Part shown: positions 44,397 to 53,124 of the stretch, piece after piece
Layout of the letters: each line of letters starts with the position of its first letter
Numbering within the stretch: position 1 is the stretch's first letter
Source of the DNA: Candidatus Pullichristensenella stercorigallinarum
GTDB taxonomy: Bacteria > Bacillota > Clostridia > Christensenellales > Aristaeellaceae
Length of the DNA stretch: 60,298 nt
NCBI GenBank assembly: GCA_018712945.1
Contig: DVFZ01000046.1
Location: forward strand, 1-60,298
Direction: 5' to 3'
Position numbers and translations under genes: made by a program
The notes under the pieces: model-generated
The model's input: only the letters and a program-made list of their open reading frames with translations
Database searches by the model: none
What the model was told of the DNA's origin: nothing

Positions 44397-45852
44397 TAAA
44401 ATTTTAACAAGGCGGGATATAGAAAATGTCATTACGGTGACCAAAGACCTGTATCTGGCCGATTCTATACCTTGGGTAATTGGTTATTCTGGCGGCAAGG
44501 ATTCCACCGCGACGGTACAGCTTGTATGGAGCGCGCTGAGCCAGCTGCCCAAAGAGCAACTGAAAAAGCGCGTTTATGTGATTTCGACGGACACCCTTGT
44601 GGAATCCCCGGTTGTGGCGGCCTGGTTAGCGCAGTCCTTGGCGCGGATGCGGCAAACGGCGGAAAACAGCGGCCTGCCCATTGAAGTGTTCCAGCTAACC
44701 CCGGATATGGACAATACATTTTGGGTAAACCTGCTGGGTAGAGGATATCCATATCCAAGGCGGAACATGCGCTGGTGTACGGACCGGTTGAAAATAGCGC
44801 CTGCCAATCATTTTGTTGAGCGGGTTATTTCCCGTGCCGGCGAAGCCATCATGGTATTGGGTACGAGAAAGACGGAAAGCGCGGCCAGAAGGCAAGTGAT
44901 GGAGGGCTATGAAAAAAAGCGGGTTCGTGAACATCTAAGCCCTAGCAGCACGATGCCGAACGCGTTCGTTTATTCCCCCCTGGAGGATTGGACAAGCGAC
45001 AACGTGTGGCAGTATCTTATGCAGCATCCAAATACATGGGGCCAGTCAAACAAAGACCTGCTTGCCATGTACAGCGGGGCGTCTGCGGACGGTGAATGCC
45101 CGCTCGTGCTTGACACAAGCACCCCCAGCTGCGGAAATAGCCGGTTTGGTTGTTGGGTTTGCACCATGGTGTCCGAAGATAAATCCATGGCCGCGATGAT
45201 CCAAAACGACGAGGAAAAGGCATGGATGCTTCCTCTGCTTGAGCTGAGGAATGAAATCGGCGCGCCGCAGGAGGAAGATAAAAGGCGGCGGGATTTCAGG
45301 CGGATGGACGGGAAAATTTATATGCATACGGGGAACATAGTGCATGGCCCCTATACAAAAGCTACCCGCGAATATTTCCTCAGGCGCCTGCTGCAAGTTG
45401 AGCAATATGTTCAAACCTGTGGACCGGCAGAATTGGCGGATCATCCGTTGATCCGTCATGAGGAATTGTGCCAAATACGCCGGATTTGGCTGCATGAAAA
45501 GCACGAATTTGACGACGCGCTGCCCAGAATTTATAAGGAAGTCACGGGACGCGATTTTGTCGATCCTGAATGTCCGACAAACCGTTATTTTAAGAAGCGG
45601 GAATGGGATATTTTGGAAAGGACATGCCACGATGCTTTCCCGCAGGAGGAATTGCTCGTGAACCTGTGTTCAAGTTTGCTTGACATTGAGTCTCAATATA
45701 GTTTGATGGCGTCGCGGCGCGGTGTAAACATCGAAATCGAAAAGACAGTCAGGAAATGCTTTTTCTCAGACAAGCAGGATGCGATTGATTTTTACCAGCG
45801 CCATCACGCCGCCAACGATGAGAATGGCCAAGAGGAGGTTGCCGCCGAATGA
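44389..45852 (+). CDS. dndC: DndC phosphorothioation sulfurtransferase
   Basis: This 487-residue member of the PAPS-reductase/ATP-pyrophosphatase family, with an iron-sulfur cluster, activates the DNA backbone for sulfur insertion. The PP-loop YSGGKDST is near residue 34. RRNMRWCTDRLK and the cluster of cysteines in CGNSRFGCWVCTM are the DndC hallmarks. It is the only core dndBCDE gene here that is fully open. The start is uncertain between in-frame ATGs at 44377, 44383 and 44389; it overlaps the dndB end. It overlaps dndD by 4 nt. Confidence 0.93.
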   Translation: MPDKILTRRDIENVITVTKDLYLADSIPWVIGYSGGKDSTATVQLVWSALSQLPKEQLKKRVYVISTDTLVESPVVAAWLAQSLARMRQTAENSGLPIEVFQLTPDMDNTFWVNLLGRGYPYPRRNMRWCTDRLKIAPANHFVERVISRAGEAIMVLGTRKTESAARRQVMEGYEKKRVREHLSPSSTMPNAFVYSPLEDWTSDNVWQYLMQHPNTWGQSNKDLLAMYSGASADGECPLVLDTSTPSCGNSRFGCWVCTMVSEDKSMAAMIQNDEEKAWMLPLLELRNEIGAPQEEDKRRRDFRRMDGKIYMHTGNIVHGPYTKATREYFLRRLLQVEQYVQTCGPAELADHPLIRHEELCQIRRIWLHEKHEFDDALPRIYKEVTGRDFVDPECPTNRYFKKREWDILERTCHDAFPQEELLVNLCSSLLDIESQYSLMASRRGVNIEIEKTVRKCFFSDKQDAIDFYQRHHAANDENGQEEVAAE

Positions 45853-47863
45853 TTATTCAGCAGGTTGTCATTCAGAATTTTGGCCTTTACAAAGGGGAAC
45901 ACACCGTCAATTTGGAGAACGCAGATCCTTCCAGGGTTATTACCTTAATTGGCGGGCTCAACGGGCGGGGGAAAACCACTTTCCTTGATGCGATCATTCT
46001 GGGATTGTATGGCCGTCGCGCCCTTAAGTATTTGCAGGATGAAAGGATTGGGTATGCCGCATACATTGAAAACCACGTCAGCAAGGGAATTCCTGCTGGA
46101 AGCCAGACCAGGATCCAGTTAACGCTCTGCGAGTCAAATGCCGAAGGCGACCGCATAACGATTTGCAGGTCATGGGATAAAAACCTGGTGGGGATCTCCG
46201 ATGAAACGCTGGTTGCATATAGGAATGGGCATAGGGATGAATCTCTATCCGGCAACTGGGACTACTTTGTTGAAGAAATCCTCCCCCTGACCATATCGAG
46301 ATTCTTTTTCTTTGACAATGAGAAAATCGCGCAGATTGCCGATGATGAGAGCTTTGAAAGCGTAAAGGACGCGATTCGCGCGTTGCTGGGTTTCACCACG
46401 ATAGATCAGCTGATCTCGGATATGGGAAAGCTGTCGAAGAAATTTTCCCAGAAAATTGCCGAAGATGACCAGTCGGGTTTGATGCGGGAACTGGAGGAGA
46501 TTGAACAGGCGATTGAGGATGTTCAGGCAAAGGCGGATGCCGCCCGTGCTGACGTGCAGGGCTGCGATGCAAAAATCAAGGAACTGCGGGAGTTGCGCGA
46601 ACAAGAAAATGAACGGTTCTGGCAAAACGGCGGGAACCTCGCGCTGGAGCGGCATAAGCTTGAGGAAGAAAAAAAGCTGTTACAGAAGCGGTTGCACAAT
46701 ACACGAATATGGCCCGGGACTATTCTCAGAATGCGTCCACGCCGCTTTTGCTGTGTAAACCGCTTCTTGAAAATATAAGCAGGCAGCAAGCGGACAATGA
46801 ACGCCAGAGAACCGGACATTACTATAATATGTTCATTGCCCGCCTCAAAGAGCAGCTTGCGGAATCCGCGGATTATCCGGCCGAATTTGCAACCGGGATG
46901 ACGGCGCTGTTGGAAAATATTTCGTCGGAATTCCAAAGCGGGGTTAATGAAACGGCGGCGGCAAAAATCCTCCCGGCGGATACTCTGGGGCTTATTCAGG
47001 ATGTTTTGACAGAGGCGAGCCAGAAAAGGATGGATATCTCCGCGTTGTTGGACGATCTTGTGGAGGGCACGGAGCGGTTGGAGCAAATAGAATCACACCT
47101 GAGCAGAGAGATCAACGAATCCGAAACCCAGCAGGCCCGGCGTGCTATGATGGAGATTTCCGATCAGATCATCAGCCTGGAAGTGGACAAACGCATGGCG
47201 GACGAGCGCCTTGCACAGTATGAAAAGGAGAAAAACCGTCTGTCAGCCCAAAAGGCGAGGATGATTTCGGAATCCCTCAAAGTACAATTGGGAAACAGTG
47301 AAGCCGACCGGATTATCAAGTACGCGAATATCGTAATCCGCACCATGGAGCTATTCAAGCAAAACCTTCTTGAACAAAAGCTTCAGGAGCTGTCCGGCCG
47401 GATCCTCGCTTGTTTCATGTCCATGGTTAAGAAAAATAGCATGATCAGGGATATCACGATTGATCCCGCAACCCTGGATATTAAATTGGTAGACTACACC
47501 GGTGGGGAACTTCTGAAAGCGCAGCTTTCCGCGGGGGAAAAACAGCTGTTTGCCATATCAATTATCTGGGGCCTGGCGCAGTGCTCTGGATATGATATGC
47601 CGGTTATCATTGATACGCCGCTTGGACGGTTGGATTCGCAACACAGAACCAGCTTTTTGGAAGGATACTTGCCCTATGCGGGAAGACAGGTCGTTGTGCT
47701 ATCCACCGATGAAGAAATCTATGGGAAGTATTATGACTTGATTCGTCCATACGTAGGCAGGGAATACACTTTGGCGTATAATGAAGAAACGAAAAGCACC
47801 AGCATCGAATCAGGGTATCTTTGGGGTGATAGAGATGATCATGAGGCAGATTTAACTCTCTAA
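45849..47863 (+). pseudogene. dndD: DndD ATPase, frameshifted as written
   Basis: DndD is an SMC/RecF-like ATPase thought to open or nick DNA for sulfur incorporation. The first frame (45849 to about 46695, stop 46778) has MIIQQVVIQNFGLYKGEHTV and Walker A GGLNGRGKTT, then coiled coil. The second frame, recognisable from about 46697 (VAQYTNMARDYSQ), has the rest of the coiled coil, signature-like QLSAGEKQLFAISIIWGL and Walker B PVIIDTPLGRLD, ending at 47863. Together they make the usual single protein of about 670 residues. A loss of one base near 46690-46697 splits it. Confidence 0.88.
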
Positions 47864-48215
47864 AAAAGAAAAAGAAAAGCTGATCCGAATCAAGGCAAAA
47901 ACGGGAATCGGTGCGTGGAATGTGCTCTCACGATGGGCGCTTTGCATATCGCTTGCGGATCCATCCATTCCCTTTGGGCCGGATGTTCCCTCTGACAGCA
48001 ATGTTGAAATGTCATGGTCGACATTTGGCGGAGAGTATCAGGATGTCTACGATTCAGTATTTCGTGAGAGATGCCGGCTGGACAATATTGAACCCGATCC
48101 GCAATCCATTGCCAAGTATTTTCGGTTGCACCTGCAAAGGGGGATCAACGCTTTATCCGCGAGGACAGGCCCCAAAGACATTGCCGGGTTGCTGGAACTC
48201 GTCAAGCATATATAG
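47841..48215 (+). pseudogene. dndE: DndE, in-frame stop at codon 5 as written
   Basis: DndE is a small protein that binds nicked DNA in the phosphorothioation complex. From ATG 47841 the frame reads MRQI, a TAA stop (47853-47855), then LSKKEKEKLIRIKAKTGIGA, WNVLSRWALCISLADPS and SDSNVEMSWSTFGGEY to the stop at 48215. This matches DndE over its full length. A single A-to-T change in an AAA lysine codon would explain the stop. Restart at GTG 47922 would lose the first 27 residues. It overlaps the dndD end and lies 10 nt before dndA. Confidence 0.85.
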
Positions 48216-48225
48216 GAGGCATAAC

Positions 48226-49350
48226 ATGGCGATTTATCTGGATTACTGTGCTTCAACGCCGGTTGATCCGCGAGTATTACAGGCAATGGTGGATGTATAC
48301 CAAAATAAACCCGGAAACGCCGACAGCCGGACGCATATCTTTGGCCAGCAGGCGAAAGAAGTCGTAAACACCAGCCGGAAGCGCATTTCCGAGATACTTC
48401 GCATTGATCCCACGGAGGTAATCTTCACGAGCGGCGCGACTGAAAGCGATAATACCGCTATAATTGGTTTGATGGATTATGGCGTTTCTTCGGGGGAAAA
48501 ACATATCGTTACCACCGCGATTGAGCATAAAGCGGTGCTGGAGGCCGCGCGCTATCTCGAAAAAAAGGGCTTTGAAATTGATTATGTCAACCCCGATGAA
48601 AAGGGACGCATTCATGCAGAGAATGTATTGAAGCTGGTAAGAAAGGATACCCTGCTGGTATCTGTGATGCATGTCAACAACGAAACCGGCGTGATCCAGC
48701 CTGTGAGTGAAATTGGCGATGCACTATCCGCCGGAAATGTATTTTTCCACGTCGACGCGGCGCAGTCATTTGGCAAGCTGAACGATGAATTGAGGAACCT
48801 GAAGTATGATATGCTTAGTATAAGCGGCCATAAAATACATGGCCCACAGGGAATCGGGGCATTGGTACTGAAGCGCAAAGCCTATAAGAGACCGCCCATC
48901 GAGCCCTTGTTCCATGGCGGGCCGCAGGAGTATGGGTTCCGGCCGGGAACAATCCCCGTGGCGTTGGTGGCTGGATTTGCCATGGCGGCGGATCTAATGG
49001 AGAAAGAATATCCCGCAAAGATTCAAACGCTTCAGAAGCAAAAGGACGAACTTGTTTCCGCGCTGCTTCCGTATGGCATGCGGATCAATGGAGATCCGGA
49101 TCATTCGCTGCCCAACGTGCTCAATTTCAGCATTCCGCATATTGATGCGGAGGCATTCTTTGCGGCGGAAAAAGATCTATATGCCGTTTCGAATGGCTCC
49201 GCCTGCAACTCTGGCAGTTATAAGCCCAGCTATGTATTGCAGGCCATGGGATACGATGAGGAACGAATTGCCGAGGCGTTGCGTGTATCATGGTGGGATC
49301 AGCCCATTGACATCAAACCTCTCGTCAGATATGTTCAGGACGTTCAGTGA
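48226..49350 (+). CDS. dndA: DndA-type cysteine desulfurase
   Basis: This 374-residue PLP enzyme takes sulfur from cysteine and passes it to DndC. PLP Lys203 lies in SGHKIHG. FTSGATESDN and TAIEHKAVLEA are cofactor-site motifs. Catalytic Cys327 is in SNGSACNSGSYKPSY. The ATG at 48226 follows AGGAGGC. It is placed last, after dndE, rather than in the common divergent position before dndBCDE. It could also serve general iron-sulfur assembly, so it may stay useful even if the other dnd genes are dead. Confidence 0.92.
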   Translation: MAIYLDYCASTPVDPRVLQAMVDVYQNKPGNADSRTHIFGQQAKEVVNTSRKRISEILRIDPTEVIFTSGATESDNTAIIGLMDYGVSSGEKHIVTTAIEHKAVLEAARYLEKKGFEIDYVNPDEKGRIHAENVLKLVRKDTLLVSVMHVNNETGVIQPVSEIGDALSAGNVFFHVDAAQSFGKLNDELRNLKYDMLSISGHKIHGPQGIGALVLKRKAYKRPPIEPLFHGGPQEYGFRPGTIPVALVAGFAMAADLMEKEYPAKIQTLQKQKDELVSALLPYGMRINGDPDHSLPNVLNFSIPHIDAEAFFAAEKDLYAVSNGSACNSGSYKPSYVLQAMGYDEERIAEALRVSWWDQPIDIKPLVRYVQDVQ

Positions 49351-49438
49351 TTGTGGCGGAACCGGAGGAAGACCCATAATCGTGCTGGTATGCCGGCACG
49401 AGAAATGGGTAGACCACCGTTTAAGCCGGTATCCAGCG

Positions 49439-49560
49439 CTGACAAAGCCCACAAACGCGAAAATTGCCTCGATCAAGAAGGATAGAGGCAATTTTCGCTT
49501 CCTGCGTCAGCTGAGCTTGCAGGCTTTCTCATCACTCTGGCAGCTTGTTGCCTTTGTCAA
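49439..49560. repeat. dispersed repeat, copy B
   Basis: It shares with 2658-2850 the blocks CTGACAAAGCCC, CAAACGCGAAAATTGCC, a hairpin closing with AGAGGCAATTTT, CTGCGTCAGC and GGCTTTCTCATCAC. It lies about 90 nt after dndA and before the decayed transposase, so it may mark an end of a mobile element. The rest of 49351-49644 shows no gene. Confidence 0.65.
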
Positions 49561-49644
49561 CGGTCAAATATTTTTTGGAAGAGGGGAAAGCCAAAAGGAA
49601 AAGAGTGAGGACGTGACGAATATATACAGTAAACAAGCCAGGCG

Positions 49645-50062
49645 GTGAGAAAGATATTAAAACAGCAGCGGAAGAAACAGCAGCAAATGAAGATAGTGAT
49701 CATGGAGCAGATGGTGTCGGAGGATCACTTTTTGCGGAAAGCAGACCGAGTGGTGGACTTCAGTAATTGCGTGCCACTGTATTGTGCGGATAACGGCCGG
49801 CCCGCCATCGCGACCCGGAAAGGGCCAGCAAAGCCGGGAGGGAAAAGCGGATGGATTTTATTGCAGCGGGCACTGCACTATGGATAGAGAGCGCAACGTG
49901 ATTCTAGACATAGGTGTGGAGCCGACAAACATCAACGACGTAACTCCGATAGTCGGGATACTCAATGAGACCGAAGAGCGGCTGGGCGCGCCGCCCGGGT
50001 AATGGGGCTGGACACGGGATACCACAACGCGGGGATCACGCATAAGGGGCGCACTATGAGAG
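49645..50062 (+). pseudogene. decayed IS1182/IS4-like transposase
   Basis: Fragments in three frames resemble one transposase: KIVIMEQMVSEDHFLRKADR plus VVDFSN and PLYCADNGRPAI (N-terminal domain), then VILDIGVEPTNINDVTPIVG, then MGLDTGYHNAGI (part of the DDE catalytic core with the DxGY motif). Frameshifts, a large internal deletion and loss of the C-terminus make it inactive. Terminal inverted repeats were not found. It closes the right side of the dnd island. Confidence 0.72.
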
Positions 50063-50149
50063 GCACCGTTTCCGCTATTGTCCTATGCCTCCAAGAGATT
50101 TACACAAAGATTAGGACGGCCTCAAACAGGCGCCTTTACTTTGCCAAAA

Positions 50150-50177
50150 GGCAGGCTGCGTTATTCCGCAACCTGCC
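50150..50177 (-). terminator. intrinsic terminator of the VOC/Gfo unit
   Basis: An 11-bp stem with one mismatch (50150-50160 with 50167-50177) is followed on the minus strand by TTTT. Confidence 0.68.
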
Positions 50178-50235
50178 TGATTCTTTGAGTGACACCCGGC
50201 GAGTCCCTGGTTTTGACGGTTCCCGTCTCCAGACG

Positions 50236-50670
50236 CTAGCCCTTATAAGACCCGTCGGTATTTACCCAGAACAGTTCGAGCATCTCGTTGTCGGGGCCTC
50301 GGAAGAAATTGAAGCGCACGCCACAGTTGTATACGTCCGGCGCCCATGCGTCGTTCTCATTGTCGAACTTGCAGCCTTGCTCCAGCAGATACTTCTTGGC
50401 GGCATCAAAATCGCTCACCTGGAAGGCAATATGGCCAATGACGCCATTATAGTCCGCGTGTTGATCCTCCGGGAACTGTTCCAAATCAATAATCAGGTTG
50501 CCGCGCTTTACAAAGCAGGTGGTAATAATGCCGGAGGGGCAGGGCACATCCGCCTCATAGATGCAGGTCATGCCCAATACCTCTGTGTAAAACTTCTTTG
50601 AGGCCTTGATGTCTTTACAAACCATGCCGACATGATCGCAGCCAAAGATATCGAAGTTCATTTTATCCAT
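50236..50670 (-). CDS. VOC-family protein (glyoxalase/dioxygenase fold)
   Basis: This 144-residue single-domain VOC protein begins with CDHVGMVCKDIKASKKFYTE, the usual first metal-binding beta-alpha unit. GVIGHIAFQVSDFDAAKKYL and the terminal NEMLELFWV supply the other His and Glu ligands. The metal site is probably intact, but whether it is a lyase, epimerase or dioxygenase cannot be told. The ATG at 50670 is used because GGAGGA lies 7 nt upstream. It follows the Gfo/Idh gene on the same strand and probably acts on a related sugar intermediate. Confidence 0.82.
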   Translation of the reverse strand: MDKMNFDIFGCDHVGMVCKDIKASKKFYTEVLGMTCIYEADVPCPSGIITTCFVKRGNLIIDLEQFPEDQHADYNGVIGHIAFQVSDFDAAKKYLLEQGCKFDNENDAWAPDVYNCGVRFNFFRGPDNEMLELFWVNTDGSYKG

Positions 50671-50717
50671 TTGATCTTCCTCCATTTTCAGTCGTCGATT
50701 GAATGGTTTTGCGTAGT

Positions 50718-51716
50718 TTACAGCTCTACGACGCAGCCTTCCTCAAGGGACTTTCGTATGGCCACAACAATTTCCAGCACATTCCTGGAATCCTGCGGGG
50801 TAACAGCCGCGGGACGGTTTTCACGAATCGCCGCAAAGAATTCGCCGATTTCGCCCGCAAACATATCCGTCTGCTCGACATTCAAAGGATAGGTGTTCTC
50901 CTCCCCTGCCGGATACCAGTTCAGGTTGCTGCCTCGTGTGCCGTCATTGATATTCACCCCGGCGGTCAGCGCGTAGGCAATCGTTCCTTTGTCGCCTGTG
51001 GCGCGCAACTCGATGGAGAAGGGCCAGTTCCCGGTCATTTCTAGGGAAGTTTCGCAAATTGCTTTGGGGCCGCCTTCCCATTCCAGGCTGGTACACACAT
51101 GGTTCCAACAGCCACTGGCGCTCTTCCAACCAATGGCATATACACGGTTCGGCTTACCAAACAGACTATAAAGATAGTCGATGTCGTGGACATTCAAATC
51201 ATACAGGCCGCCGCCACTCTTGGCGGGATCCCGGTGCCATGTTGACCATGTAGGATGCTGGCAGCAGCGCTTTTCGTATACCATGTGGATGTCGCCCAAT
51301 TTCCCTTGATCGACATACTCCTTTACCGCAATGAATTCCGGCCACCAGCGCGCGACTTGCGCTACCATGAAGCGCACACCGTTTTTTTCGCACGCCGCGA
51401 TCATGCGGTCGAGAGATTCCAGCTCAAAGGTGACTGGCTTTTCACACAAAACATGGCATTTTGCATTTGCCGCTTTGATGGCATATTCCTCATGCAGATA
51501 GGTTGGAAGGCAAATATCCACCACGTTCAGTTGTTCGTTTGCCAAAGCGTCATCCAGTGTGAAATAATGCTTGCAGTTTGCCTCTGCCGCTGCCTTTGCC
51601 CCTTTTTCCGGGCTCCGGCTGATTACCGCGGCGATCTGCACATCGCTCATCGTTTTCATCGCCGCGATGTGATTCTGGGCAATATAACCCATTCCTACAA
51701 TTGCCACTTTGAACAT
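50718..51716 (-). CDS. Gfo/Idh/MocA-family NAD-dependent oxidoreductase
   Basis: This 332-residue sugar or inositol-type dehydrogenase has an N-terminal Rossmann domain with VGMGYIAQNH, and the catalytic-region motif CEKPVTFE with Lys near residue 93. GGGLYDLNVHDIDYLYSLFG contains the Asp and His of the active site. Family members oxidise or epimerise sugars, aldoses and amino-sugar derivatives with NAD(P). It sits between the VOC gene and the binding-protein gene on the minus strand, and probably belongs to the same catabolic locus as the divergent PIG-L and NagB-like genes. Confidence 0.92.
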   Translation of the reverse strand: MFKVAIVGMGYIAQNHIAAMKTMSDVQIAAVISRSPEKGAKAAAEANCKHYFTLDDALANEQLNVVDICLPTYLHEEYAIKAANAKCHVLCEKPVTFELESLDRMIAACEKNGVRFMVAQVARWWPEFIAVKEYVDQGKLGDIHMVYEKRCCQHPTWSTWHRDPAKSGGGLYDLNVHDIDYLYSLFGKPNRVYAIGWKSASGCWNHVCTSLEWEGGPKAICETSLEMTGNWPFSIELRATGDKGTIAYALTAGVNINDGTRGSNLNWYPAGEENTYPLNVEQTDMFAGEIGEFFAAIRENRPAAVTPQDSRNVLEIVVAIRKSLEEGCVVEL

Positions 51717-51793
51717 AAGTGCTCACCTTTCTACCTGAACAAGGTCAAGGACGCCCGCCGCGACGAGATGCCGCTTTCGCCTTATTGCGAAGA

Positions 51794-52867
51794 TTACTTA
51801 CCAGCGGCCTTGGCCAATTCAGAGGTACATACATACGCAGCTGCATCCGCCTCAACAGTTGCCTTATCTTCATCCGTCATGCCATTGTTGACAAATTCAT
51901 TTGTATATACCAAGTCATGCTCAATGGGTTCGCTGATCGTGCCGGCAGTCACGCAGGAATCAATGTTGATATCCCATTTGTAATCGAAGAAGAAGCCGGT
52001 GGGATTGGACATCTCCTCAAAGTCTTCTTCCGTCATACCGTAGGACTGTACCTTGATGGCGTCCATAACCGCGACGGCGCCTTCCCAGGTTACGGTATTG
52101 GCCAGGGAGGGGAACCTATTCAGAACGATGTCCGCAGCGGCTTCCGGATTGGCCGCGACGAAGTAGATACCCTTCTGAACCGCGGTAACAAAGCCCTGGA
52201 CAACTTCCGGCCGGTTGGCAATCGTATCGTTCGAGCATACAATCGCGTTGGCGCTGTTTTTCAGTACCTCATTGCCGTCGATGTAATTGAAATCAAAGCC
52301 TTGCGCAAGCAAAAGATAGATTTCATCCAACCAGGTAAACAGCACGTCGATTTTTCCTTCTTCAACCTGCACATAGCGGTTTTCGCCCGCTACAATGTAT
52401 TCAACATCGGTCACACCCGCCGCGTCCAGTAGGGGCTGTGCAAGTGCTTCCCAGGAAGCGTCGCCCAGGGCGATGGTTTTGCCATTCAGATCTTCCCAGG
52501 TATCAATGCCCGAGCCATTCAGGGCCGAAAATCCAAAGATATTCCAGGCTCCATACTGCAAAACGGCCTTAATCGGCAGGCCCGCTTCGATCGAAGGCAG
52601 TATAAGGGACGGCGCCGGCAAGGCGAAATCCGCCTGACCTACGGCAACCATTTGAACGTCTGTACCCGTTGCTTCTTCAATGGTAAGTTCCAGGCCTTCT
52701 TCCGCAAAATAACCCATCTCGACCGCAGACCAGAAGGGCGCATCCGCCAAGGTTTCAATAGAGCGAGGCATTACCAACGTTACGGGGGTGAGTTCCTCCG
52801 CAAGAACTCCACCCGCCATTGCCAGGCACAAAACCAGAGAGAGAGCCAGCGCCAGGATTTTCTTCAT
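51794..52867 (-). CDS. NitT/TauT-family ABC transporter substrate-binding protein
   Basis: This 357-residue type II binding protein of the SsuA/TauA/ThiY class has a signal peptide (1-23, ending GGVLA; no lipobox). VDVQM-like GTDVQMVAVGQADFALPAP and GSGIDTWEDLNGKTIALGD are typical ligand-loop and hinge regions. The ATG at 52867 follows GGAGGA. It is divergent from the ATPase-permease genes it must serve, with a palindromic operator in its leader. Known ligands of the class are sulfonates, nitrate, thiamine precursors and nucleobase-like compounds. Confidence 0.88.
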   Translation of the reverse strand: MKKILALALSLVLCLAMAGGVLAEELTPVTLVMPRSIETLADAPFWSAVEMGYFAEEGLELTIEEATGTDVQMVAVGQADFALPAPSLILPSIEAGLPIKAVLQYGAWNIFGFSALNGSGIDTWEDLNGKTIALGDASWEALAQPLLDAAGVTDVEYIVAGENRYVQVEEGKIDVLFTWLDEIYLLLAQGFDFNYIDGNEVLKNSANAIVCSNDTIANRPEVVQGFVTAVQKGIYFVAANPEAAADIVLNRFPSLANTVTWEGAVAVMDAIKVQSYGMTEEDFEEMSNPTGFFFDYKWDINIDSCVTAGTISEPIEHDLVYTNEFVNNGMTDEDKATVEADAAAYVCTSELAKAAGK

Positions 52868-52895
52868 GTGATTTTCCTCCTTAATTTCTTCGATT

Positions 52896-52915
52896 ATCAT
52901 AGATTTATCTATGAT
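52896..52915. promoter_or_regulatory. 20-bp palindromic operator
   Basis: ATCATAGAT-TT-ATCTATGAT is a perfect inverted repeat. It lies between the promoter and the start of the binding-protein gene. A further half-site (CATAGATAA) lies about 15 nt away inside the promoter spacer. The ROK-family regulator of the locus is the obvious candidate ligand; this is inference. Confidence 0.7.
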
Positions 52916-52924
52916 GTTGATGGA

Positions 52925-52953
52925 AATATACCATAGATAATTGGTTTTGTCAA
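52925..52953 (-). promoter_or_regulatory. promoter of the binding-protein gene
   Basis: On the minus strand, TTGACA (52953-52948), a 17-nt spacer and TATATT (52930-52925) are visible. The transcript start would fall next to the palindrome at 52896-52915. Confidence 0.82.
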
Positions 52954-53004
52954 TATTATTTTGTATATAAAACGAAATAATTTTCGCATATAGCACTTTT
53001 TTGG

Positions 53005-53033
53005 TTGACTTTCACTTGTATTTGTTGTAATAT
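53005..53033 (+). promoter_or_regulatory. promoter of the ATPase-permease operon
   Basis: TTGACT (53005-53010) and TAATAT (53028-53033) have a 17-nt spacer, about 90 nt before the first ATPase gene. Confidence 0.75.
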
Positions 53034-53124
53034 ATAATTGAACAAAAACAAATTATTATTATGTGCGAATTATTCAAATTCATATGCATATTCCTGTGCT
53101 GCTAGATGAAAGGAGAAGCTTGCA

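Noticed and set aside
48226-49350. Housekeeping IscS rather than DndA
   Set aside because: It cannot be excluded by sequence alone. Its position 10 nt after dndE on the same strand makes DndA the better call, and no isc or suf genes are nearby.
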